Part shown: positions 55,826 through 64,000 of the stretch, one piece after another | Position numbering within the stretch: position 1 is the first letter of the stretch | Layout of the letters: every line of letters begins with the position of its first letter | Assembly: GCF_000004195.4 (NCBI RefSeq) | Contig: NC_030679.2 | Coordinates: forward strand, 19,621,212 to 19,685,211 | Reading direction: 5' to 3' | Origin: Xenopus tropicalis | Taxonomy: Eukaryota; Chordata; Amphibia; Anura; Pipidae | Length of the DNA: 64,000 nt | Made by a program: the position numbers and the translations under genes | The notes under the pieces: model-generated | The model's database searches: none | What the model saw: only the letters and a program-made list of their open reading frames with translations | What the model was told of the DNA's origin: nothing

Positions 55826-55975
55826 AGTTGATTGTAAGCTCTTTTGGGCAGGGCCCTCTTCACCTCTTGTATCGGTTATTGATTGCTTTATATGTTACTC
55901 TGTATGTCCAATGTATGAAACCCACTTATTGTACAGCGCTGCGGAATATGTTGGCGCTTTATAAATAAATAATAA
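55826..55975 (+). repeat. SINE-type 3' half
   Basis: GATTGTAAGCTCTTTTGGGC AGGGCC, TGTACAGCGCTGCGGAATAT GTTGGCGCTTTATAAATAAA then (TAA)n. Lacks the tRNA-like head. A shorter tail copy is at 21658-21712. Confidence 0.85.
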
Positions 55976-56132
55976 TAGTACAACTAACTGCAAGTCCCTT
56001 TACCATGGAGCTTGCCATTCAAGGAGACACCTGTCACACTTTTCCATGCCCTCAAGGGGATGACATGGAATTTCAACCCAAAATCCCCAAAAGTCTAGAA
56101 ACTCTGTCAAGTATCCAATCTCTTTTTACTTT

Positions 56133-56165
56133 AAAGGAACAGTAACACCAACATCTGTTTTTTTC
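56133..56165 (+). mobile_element. T2 MITE terminus
   Basis: TTTAAAGGAACAGTAACACC AACATC matches the left end of the full T2 element at 34901. The rest is absent. Confidence 0.6.
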
Positions 56166-56248
56166 TATCCTATACATATTAGGCCCATGGCACGCCATCA
56201 TTTTTGGCAAAGAAATGCCAGTCAATCCTTGGGCTGCAAGACACAGAC

Positions 56249-56631
56249 TTAAACTGGCCGTACACGTTCAGATATTAGTCTTGTTCCAGCAAATACTTAG
56301 ATATTGGTCGTACGTTTAAATGCAAATTTTGAAACTAACATTCAGACCAAAATTGTAGGATAAAGCCTTTTATGAACATGAAATAGTTGCAGGCACTTAT
56401 TGTATAAAAGTGACTTCCATTGTAGGTCCCCCAAGGATATCGTCAGATACAATACACGTGCAGATTTTGTTGCTATCCAGCTGAAATTTTCTAACCTGTC
56501 CGACTGACTAAACGGCCGGTTGACGCGGTACAATACTTATTGTGACAATAATTTGGAACCCACACACGTCCAAAAATGGCACGGAACTAGGTTTTATAAG
56601 ATTTTATCTGTAAGTGTATGGCCAGCTTTAA
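56249..56631. mobile_element. 'GGTGGCCATACACG' family MITE, copy 4, TTAA borders
   Basis: TTAAACTGGCCGTACACGTT at the left, AAGTGTATGGCCAGCTTTAA at the right, 383 bp. The interior is diverged. Confidence 0.75.
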
Positions 56632-56639
56632 AGGGCAAC

Positions 56640-58610
56640 TTCCTGTCATCAACTGCCATTAATTTAATCACAGCTACAGCAGTAGAGAAAACACGATTGG
56701 TGCCATTGACTAAAGCAGAAGTTTTGGATATTTTTGCAGTGGATTTATCAGCTTTGTTGTGTTCAACCGTCTTTCATCTGGTATCTAAACAAAACCCCAC
56801 TCAGTCTATGGTGGCAACCCTAGCTCAGAGATACAAGTCTTGTATATTGTTATTGTTTCAGGTGTCCCTCAACATATCTTCCAGCATCTTAAGCTGAATG
56901 ATGAAATGGTGGCCATGAGACTCAAGATACTAGGAGTTATAGATCAGAAACAGCTGGAAACCATAGGTTGGATATATTGGCTTACAGGTTATCAGCAGGA
57001 CTGACAGACACCAGATAGTGCCCGCTAACAAGTTTAGTAGACACAGTCATGTTTTGGGTCTAAATGCAAGTTCCCTTCATTAAGCAGATTGCTCATTCCT
57101 GGGAAGTATCACATCAGTCAAGTTGAAGTCTACAGTCCTTGTAGCAATGGATATATACTATATGCTCTATATTGGCTCTATATTGGCTTTGAAATGCTTA
57201 CTGAATTAGGCATCAGGTAGCCTCATCCTCCAGGTACTGGAATTAATATAACCTCTTGTCTGTGTTAAGATCTGATGAAAGAAATATTTTTGGAAAAATA
57301 GAAAATTCTTCTTTATTCACTCTTTCCTCTTGGTATTGTTTTCTTAGATTGATATACTCTTAATGCAAGAGGTGGTTTCCATTGGTGGTATGGAATTTTC
57401 ATGAGAACTTCGAGGTATGTTATGTTGAAGCTTAATGTCATATGTACAAATGCAGATATGCAGAGAATGTTCCATGTATAGTTGGAATTTGAGTTCTATT
57501 ATATTATGCTGAAAGCCAATGTTTGGAGTGGCATGTGGTAGTCGGTTGTAATGCAAGTTACTTGGGGCAGATTTATCAAAATGTGAGTTTAGAAATACAT
57601 GAAAACTCACCCACATTTTGTTCATTTAGAAGCATAATATCATGTGTCACTATAAGTAAGTATATCAGCTGGCAAGAAAATATTTATGCACTGCATTGTG
57701 GGGAACGATTGGGGTGTTTATAATAATAGTCTTTGCACTAAGAATTAATTCTGTCCACTTTACAGCACATCCGGGCACAGCCTCCCCCCCACACCTTCTC
57801 TGCTTTTCTGCTTGGGCATTGCACTTACTCTCATCTGTGAGGACTCCCTCCCACCTCTCCACTGCTGACAAATACCATCTGTATTGATATTGAAAGGCTC
57901 CTTGAGATCTCAGACACACTGTAGAAGGGGGAGAGAGATGGACAAAAATGCTCCTGACTGTGTTAAAAGGTTAGAAGGAAAGGGAGGTAGCGACTCCTAT
58001 CACTGGAGCCAAGAGATATGTGAAGGTGTTGAGGTCTACAAGAGATGGGACCAGGTCAGCATTACATTCAGATGTCACCATATTGACTCTTTGTTTTTTC
58101 AAAAAAGACCAACACTTTGCTTCCAAAATGAAACTTTCACCGGGAAAATTAGATAAAAAATAAATACAAATATTTGCTACTTCCCAAATGAAGTACAGGT
58201 AATGTAGTGAAGAGATGAGAGAAGCTTTCTAATGTCATAAATAGAATGTAGTGACCAAAGTGGGATGCTTATTTTCTGTATGATTTACTCTCATTTCAGC
58301 TTTCTCGCTCCTAAATGTAAATATTAGGCTTCCCATGCACAAATGCTGTTTGCCATGCAATCCCTAACCCTGCAAGACATTTTTGTAATTTCTTGATTTC
58401 TCAAGCTTCCCTTTTCAGTTGAGTTTTTCATTGGAGTGTCCCTTAGCTCATATCAGTCTTAAGACATATATATATATATATATATAATACAAAAGAGCCG
58501 TGAATATGCTGTACATTATATCCTTAAAAATGGTGCTTAGCGGTGTCATTAGTTATAATCTGTGCTTAGTGATGTAATTTCTGTCACATGACTCACTGAA
58601 ATTGTGTATT
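56640..58610. other. no gene recognised
   Basis: Unassigned DNA apart from a scrap of the GGGGCAGATTTATCAAAATG element (57563-57625) and a (TA)n at about 58469-58486. A 125-codon frame at 56520-56897 starts inside a MITE and has no domain. Confidence 0.4.
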
Positions 58611-58739
58611 ATATATAAATATGTAACATATATACAGTATATATATATATATATATATATATAGAACATGCATGCAAGTAGGCACTCACGTTTAACCAAG
58701 TCCAAATGTGCCTGGGTGCAGTATAATAGAAAATAGTAC

Positions 58740-58907
58740 AGTCCAAAGTAGATGCCGCACTCACTTAGTGCAAATAAAGAAATATTTATTTGATGGAAAA
58801 CACGTCAAACTAACGTTGATACGGCCGAAACGTTAGTTTGACGTGTTTTCCATCAAATAAATATTTCTTTATTTGCACTAAGTCCTGTGAGTGCGGCATC
58901 TACTTTG

Positions 58908-58911
<4 letters not shown>
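58740..58911. repeat. (TA)n-linked foldback element E
   Basis: AGTCCAAAGTAGATGCCGCA CTCAC is mirrored by GTGAGTGCGGCATCTACTTT GGACT. AAATATTTATTTGATGGAAA ACACGTC and its complement continue inward, around ACGTTGATACGGCCGAAACG T. A (TA)n tract of about 24 units follows at once and another lies near 58636-58662. Confidence 0.9.

Positions 58912-58958
<47 letters not shown>
58911..58958. repeat. (TA)n microsatellite
   Basis: About 24 uninterrupted TA units directly abutting foldback element E. Confidence 0.95.
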
Positions 58959-58961
<3 letters not shown>

Positions 58962-58964
58962 TAT

Positions 58965-59800
58965 CAAATATGAAGTTCCATCAGCACTATTCAACTATGT
59001 GGCTTCCCAAGAACAAGTGTTCCATAAACTTCTTTTTGTTAACTTCATTTTTTTCCATGTAAGTTGCCGCAAGAGGTACTCCAAGAGACAAGGGTCTGGG
59101 CAACATCAACAGTGATGTTTGTTTCCAATGTTAATAAATATACCCAAGGTGTGGAATGGAGTTCAAAAGGTTCCACCTGTCTGTCTATATAAGCAGCACT
59201 GCATACTGGAGGTCTAACACATGCATCAAGCTCTTGCACCTTTCTAGTTTGGCTCATAAGTTACTCTATGTTCAAACAAGTATTATTAAAGTATCTAGAT
59301 AATACTGTAAAATGTAAGCAAAATGAGGGTACTCTCTATGTGCGGAAACTCCAAAATGCTTGGTAAAACCATGCAAACATTCCACAATTTCCATATCAGT
59401 TTTACTACTGAATAATTGGCGTCTATGAAAAAAATTACACCCTTTGTTTTGGGGTTTTCGGTGCAGTGTCCTGAAGTCTATACAGGGATAACCCTCTGAG
59501 AGTATATTCCTGTTTTTTCTTTTTTCTTTTTCTGCTATACAATTTTACTTCAGTTGCACGTTACCCCTATATTCTCAATCTCTTTCATGCACAGTTAATG
59601 TGGATGGTGCTAGCTTTCTCTATTTTTGCACTATGAAAAAAATTCAACTGGTTTCTCTAATGATGTACAGAATGGCAGCTCCCACTCACACTGGTATCAA
59701 CACACATATGCAAATAAATATGTTACTGAAATGATGAATAAAGTAAATGTTCCATATAAGAAGAATTAAATTGAAGATTACACTAAATTGAATTAGGTTG
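58965..59800. other. no gene recognised
   Basis: Contains CTGTCTATATAAGCAGCACT near 59181, a TATA-like word. A 70-codon minus-strand frame (59045-59257) has no recognisable domain. Confidence 0.4.
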
Positions 59801-59810
59801 TGTTTCTAAG

Positions 59811-60084
59811 GGGAAGATTTATGAATTCACGAACGCTCGCAGCGTATTTTCACCGACTTTTTCGTCGCTACTTTTGTGCGAAAAAATTTGAAAGGTTTTC
59901 CCGCTGTTTACAATCGTTCGGTACAAAAATTTTGTGACTTTCAGATCGCCAATACGATATTATCGTGACTAATACGTTTTTTTCATAAGCATATTCGTGA
60001 TATTTGCCATCTTCATAAATAATCGTATCCACTCCGAATTTGTCCCATTCGGGATTCAAACTCACGTTTTCATGAATGTGCCCC
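59811..60084. mobile_element. Harbinger-like MITE, 274 bp, TAA target duplication
   Basis: GGGGAAGATTTATGAATTCA at the left, TTTTCATGAATGTGCCCC at the right. TAA flanks both sides (59808-59810 and 60085-60087). The interior is rich in TCG/CGA words (TTTTCGTCGC, AATCGTTCGG, CGTGATATTTGCC). A TAA duplication and G4/C4 ends fit PIF/Harbinger. Confidence 0.85.
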
Positions 60085-60375
60085 TAAGTGTCTGTTCCAG
60101 TCTATATCTGTAGAGTGGGCAGAGAGCAGTTTGTTACATGATTATCTATAAGACAATAATTTATCCCCATTAATAAAATAAATTATATTTCAATCTTCTT
60201 CTTCTAAATGGAAATATGGGGGGGGCAGTGCATAAAGTGCCCTTTGGGGAGGTCCAAATTGATAGGCAATATTAGTAAAGATTTGTAAAAAGAAGCCCAT
60301 AAATGACTTTTCTGTTGGGCGTTGAAGGTTTTTGTTATTGCCTTTGGATGTTTCCTCTGCTCTATAATGTATGTG

Positions 60376-60970
60376 CCGTATATACTCGAGTATAAGCCGA
60401 TCCGAATATAAGCCAAGGTACCTAATTTTACCTAAGAAAACGGGAAAAACTTATTGACTCGAGTATAAGCCTAGGGTGGGAAATGCAGCCGCTACTGCTA
60501 AGTTTCAAGAATCAAAATAAATACCAATAAAATGACATTAATTGAGGCATCAGTGGGGTATATGTTTTTAAATATTTATTTCAAAGAAAAACAGTAAACT
60601 AGCTCTGTAAGCGGAGAAGAGGGTCCAAAAAAACAATATGAATACTACCCCACGCTCATTGCACATTGGCAAAATGGCGGCAGTCCTGATCCCGGAGGAC
60701 ACGTAAGGGGAAATAAGTATTGCAGTTGCAATACTTATTTCCCCTTACGTGTCCTCCGGGATCAGGACTGCCGCCATTTTGCCAATGTGCAATGAGCGTG
60801 GGGTAGTGGGCCAATGAGCGTGGGGGAGCGGGCCAGGGCACTGGAGGGTCTGGTTGCGGTTGGCCTAATTTGCACACAAAGGACAGAGGGTGTTAGTCTG
60901 GAGGGACCCAGACTCGAGTATAAGCACATTTTGGGTGCTGAAAAACTAGGCTTATACTTGAGTATATACA
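60376..60970. mobile_element. 'TATATACTCGAGTATAAGCC' MITE, 595 bp
   Basis: CCGTATATACTCGAGTATAA GCC at the left is mirrored by GGCTTATACTTGAGTATATA CA at the right. Additional internal CTCGAGTATAAGC words occur at about 60458 and 60913. It encloses the perfect palindrome at 60644-60807. No ORF encodes a transposase. Confidence 0.85.
60644..60807. repeat. 164-bp near-zero-loop perfect palindrome
   Basis: Arms 60644-60724 and 60727-60807 are exactly complementary over 81 bp, separated by only GT at 60725-60726. Words include AATGGCGGCAGTCCTGATCC and GGAGGACACGTAAGGGG. I checked it base by base. Confidence 0.97.
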
Positions 60971-61035
60971 GCTGTACAATCTTACACTATACAAAATTAC
61001 ACACAGGGAGAACAAGTGTTATAATAAATACAATA
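60971..61035 (-). repeat. SINE-type 3' end scrap
   Basis: GCTGTACAATCTTACACTAT and AAAATTACACACAGGGAGAA match 11260-11305. Confidence 0.65.
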
Positions 61036-61085
61036 AAATGTCTAAAACACTGGCCTGCCACAGTCCAGAGGATCTCCTGCTGGCC

Positions 61086-61329
61086 TTAAGGTGGCCATAC
61101 AAGGTCGCCAAACGAGTGGATCTTACTATAGATGTGCCCACTTAAGGTGGGCAATATCAGACTAATCTGATAGTTTGGTTCAACAACGGGAATAGATCCT
61201 GATGGGTCAATGAGCTGATGCCCCATTGAGATCTGGCCAATTTTAGGCCAGATATTGGTTGGGTAGGCCCATTAGGGTGCCCATACACAGGCATATGAGA
61301 TGCTGATATGGTCTGAAGGGCCACCTTAA
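61086..61329. mobile_element. 'GGTGGCCATACACG' MITE, copy 5, with TTAA duplication
   Basis: TTAAGGTGGCCATACAAGGT at the left, GAAGGGCCACCTTAA at the right. TTAA at 61086-61089 and 61326-61329. 244 bp, with the internal word GGTGCCCATACACAGGC. Confidence 0.85.
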
Positions 61330-61334
61330 GTCTT

Positions 61335-62060
61335 AAAGAGCCCCAGCCAATGTCAATAGCTATCACTTTTCCCACTGTAGTAGTATATGATATCTATTAC
61401 TATTCATACGATCTGCATCTAATTGTTGTGAGCGGCCCCTCAGTTTACAAAACTATTGTAAACTGAATAGTAGGTATTTTTCCTTGCTCTTCTTACTTTC
61501 TAAGCAGCTTTAGTTCAGCAAGTGCTGAAAACGCTAAGTGAAAACTATTTTCCCCACTACTTTCATTGCCTGAATTTCTGGACACATACTGAAACATTAC
61601 ATACATTAACAAGTTGGGGTGTAGCTATCATGGCATATAAATAATGAAGGCAGTAGGAAGAAGTCATAGTTCTGGCTGAACTATCTATTTAAACAAGACG
61701 TCAGATTTTTTTGTAGCTAGATTTAGTAAAAGTTGGAAAGTTTATCATCTTGTCCAAAACAACTTAAAATTAAAGACTATTACTTTCTCCTGCTGATTAA
61801 ATATGTATTGTCAGCTGCAAATAAAAATGACTTATATATTTAAATATCCTGTATATGCACACAGCATCTGGAAAACATTACAGGTTTGGTTCAGCTTCCC
61901 CCAAAATTCTGTCTTTGGTACGTAGTGTAATACGAAGTACAGTTACAATAAGGATGAAGTGATGAGTTTAGAAGAGACATGAGGATGGAGGTCTCATTCA
62001 TATGCAGTAAAAAAAGTAAATTTTTTTAGTACACACAGAAAATAAGAAATATTCAGTAAC
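61335..62060. other. no gene recognised
   Basis: Unassigned AT-rich intergenic DNA. Confidence 0.4.
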
Positions 62061-62070
62061 GAGAGATTAT

Positions 62071-63034
62071 GGGGTTGATTCACTAAAGTGTGATAAATTT
62101 TATCGCACGTTTTTTTGCGTTAAAATAGATGCGAAAATTAGCGCGCGATTCACTACAGTATTACCACGTGCATTAAGTCGCATATCGCATGCGTTATTTT
62201 TCGTGCGACCGCATGCGTTAGTTTTAACGCATGCGTTAAATAGCGCGCTGAAAAGAATACTAACGCATGATTCACAAACACTTAGGCGCGCTAAATATCA
62301 CATTAGTCTATGCGAAAAATAACACCTACTTGAGGCAGGCGATAATTATAGAAAAGTACAATAAATGAGCTTTTGGCAATAAAATATGGACTTTGCAGTG
62401 TTATTTATTCAAGTCTGTGTTTCCCCTAGAGTGACAGTAATTTTACAGTAATTTTACGAAAGTACTGGCATGTATGGCTAACATGGCGTGCGTTTATTTG
62501 CGCGACTATTTATATGCGGCTACAATTGATGAAATGTTTCGCCAGGCATGGATTTGCGGCCAATTTTTGGACGTGCGGCAAATTTTTCCGTGGCAATTTT
62601 TTTCATGCGTTTTGCCATTGGCGGATTGTTTTGCGAAATGCATGCAAATCGCCGTGGAAAAATTTGCCGCACGTCCAAAAATTGCCCGCAAATCCATGCC
62701 TGGCGAAACATTTCATCAATTGTAGCCGCATATAAATAGTCGCGGGCAACAATTTTTTAAGCAGCTACTAATTATATGCTACTAATTATATGCTACCATT
62801 TATATGTGGTGACAATTCATATGCGGTGACTATCTATTTGCGGCGACTATACGCGGGCGTTAATTAGCGCATGTACCGTCAAATACTGAACGAAAATAGT
62901 CTTCCCGAGTTAAATAATGCATGCAATATCGCGCGTAAATTAGCGCAAGTATTAGCTGAAAATTTAGACGCGATAAAATTTTTAACGCACGCTATAAATA
63001 GCGCACATTTTATCGCACTTTAGTGAATCAGCCC
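62071..63034. mobile_element. long nested inverted-repeat MITE ('GGGGTTGATTCACTAAAGTG'), 964 bp
   Basis: GGGGTTGATTCACTAAAGTG at the left is mirrored by CACTTTAGTGAATCAGCCC at the right, with TTAT flanking both sides. GATAAATTTTATCGCACG and GCGCACATTTTATCGC continue the arms. The body is saturated with GCGC, TTAACGC and GCATGCG words. A second, separate inverted repeat sits at its centre (62501-62744). Confidence 0.85.
62501..62744. repeat. inner inverted repeat of the 62-63 kb element
   Basis: CGCGACTATTTATATGCGGC TACAATTGATGAAATG at the left and its complement at the right. Overlapping 63-83-codon frames on both strands read almost the same peptides because the DNA is self-complementary. 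Confidence 0.9.
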
Positions 63035-63039
63035 TTATA

Positions 63040-63580
63040 TTTTAAATGAGAGATGCAGGAAGAAGCCTAAGAAGACCTGTACATTTGTCTGAGGATTAGG
63101 TAAAGGTATTCCACCAATGCTAATAGCACTGAATCGTACTGAATGGCTGACCGATTTTACTTTTTGTTATCCCAGTATAGGTTAGCAAGTGATTACCCCT
63201 AAGCCCTTCTAAGTCAACCTTCCATAGGTCAGTGCCCTGGCCCATACATTTCCCTTTGACTGCAGAAGTCCTCTCAACGGGCATACTTCGTAGGCATAAA
63301 TTTAGCTGGCAGGCTTTGAAGTGAAGAATATGGACAGTTGTTTTTGTTTGTAACTAGCTGCTTATCACCTTAATGCCCATCTATGTCTCCAAGAGTTGCT
63401 GCTCAGCCAGCCCTTTTCCCCCAATGTCCTGCCAAGCAGAGCTGCTAGGACCACCCCAGCTGCCAGACTCTGCTGATAAGGATGATGGATAGAAGGTAGA
63501 CTGGCTCCATCGATGGCCCTATACCTTTCTGAAGGCCTAGTGCAGTCTGGTTGATCTAAAGCCTCAATGGAATGCTACGC
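63040..63580. other. no gene recognised
   Basis: Unassigned intergenic DNA. Confidence 0.4.
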
Positions 63581-63587
63581 TGTTTAA

Positions 63588-63917
63588 GGGCTCTGGCACA
63601 CGAGGAGATTTGTCGCCGGCGATTTTAAAAAGAGCGATTTGGCGACAAGACGCCAATGCTAAATCAATGGAAATCGCCAGCGTCAAAACATACGAGGCTA
63701 CTTCAAATCGCCTGCTGTTTCAAATCTCACACAGACTCTTTTCTGAGCGACTTGAGTAAACATGAGGGGGGGTTAACTGTTGAGTGTACCATGGGTAGCA
63801 GATCGCCTGGAGCTCAACTCGCATGAAATCTCTTTGTGTGTATAGTCGTGGCGACTTGTCGCCAAAGCGCCAGGGGGAAAAAACGCAGGCGACAAATCTC
63901 CTTGTGTGCCAGAGCCC
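63588..63917. mobile_element. 'GGGCTCTGGCACAC' Harbinger-like MITE, 330 bp, TAA duplication
   Basis: GGGCTCTGGCACACGAGGAG ATTTGTCGCC at the left, GGCGACAAATCTCCTTGTGT GCCAGAGCCC at the right. TAA flanks both sides (63585-63587 and 63918-63920). The interior repeats GGCGACAA / GCGATTT words. The reference copy for this family in the window. Confidence 0.92.
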
Positions 63918-64000
63918 TAAGACATGGAAAAAGAATAAAAGAAAGCAAAGTTATCTAGGAAAGGAGCACAAAAGGAAGTACTTTCCCTTAAGTATTACAT

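Noticed and set aside
59045..59257. Small secreted or LTR-encoded protein on the minus strand
   Set aside because: No signal peptide, no LTR pair and no homologous copy in the window; length is within chance expectation.
62474..62739. Five overlapping ORFs on both strands with near-identical peptides
   Set aside because: The DNA is an inverted repeat, so each strand reads almost the same sequence. Not a gene family.

Overview
This is vertebrate nuclear DNA, almost certainly from a Xenopus-type (pipid) frog. It carries one recognisable cellular gene, the bHLH transcription factor hand1. The rest is long AT-rich non-coding DNA packed with repeats that, from family knowledge, look amphibian: CR1-like LINE pieces with 8-bp 3' tails, a tRNA-derived SINE, TTAA-targeted T2/Kolobok-like MITEs, hAT and Harbinger-like MITEs, and (TA)n-embedded foldback elements. 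I cannot separate X. tropicalis from X. laevis from the sequence alone.

Layout. hand1 lies at the left end on the minus strand. Exon 1 (7790-8269) encodes residues 1-160 with the complete bHLH domain. A phase-0 intron of about 6.4 kb (1376-7789) follows, then exon 2 (1271-1375) encodes residues 161-194 and the stop. A TATA box sits at 8561-8569, and candidate poly(A) signals at 395-421. To the right lie about 55 kb with no other convincing cellular exon. That space holds two large tandem arrays (an approximately 80-bp minisatellite at 13.8-15.65 kb and a 29-bp satellite at 39.56-40.82 kb), a 5'-truncated CR1-like LINE with an almost intact reverse transcriptase ORF (15.95-18.05 kb, minus), a decayed second CR1 copy (49.75-50.46 kb, plus), and dozens of short inverted-repeat elements. 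For many of these the target-site duplication can be read directly.

Between the repeats are islands of apparently single-copy sequence with clusters of developmental transcription-factor motifs (about 10.7-11.05, 21.72-22.64, 23.4-23.96, 30.38-30.64 and 51.86-52.06 kb). These are my best candidates for distal hand1 enhancers. The GATA/MEF2 overlap at 30.45 kb and the tandem GATA sites at 10.91 kb fit a cardiac and lateral-mesoderm regulator, but this is inference without alignments.

The most unusual structures are: a 352-bp hairpin with perfect 162-bp arms (46363-46714); a 164-bp palindrome with perfect 81-bp arms and only 2 nt between them (60644-60807); one MITE family that carries an internally amplified 113-bp unit at two loci 12 kb apart; a series of foldback elements embedded in (TA)n microsatellites that share a GTCCTGTGAGTGC-type end; and a 29-bp satellite with a variant base at exact multiples of 29 bp. 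I found no prokaryotic-type system, CRISPR array, rRNA or credible tRNA gene.
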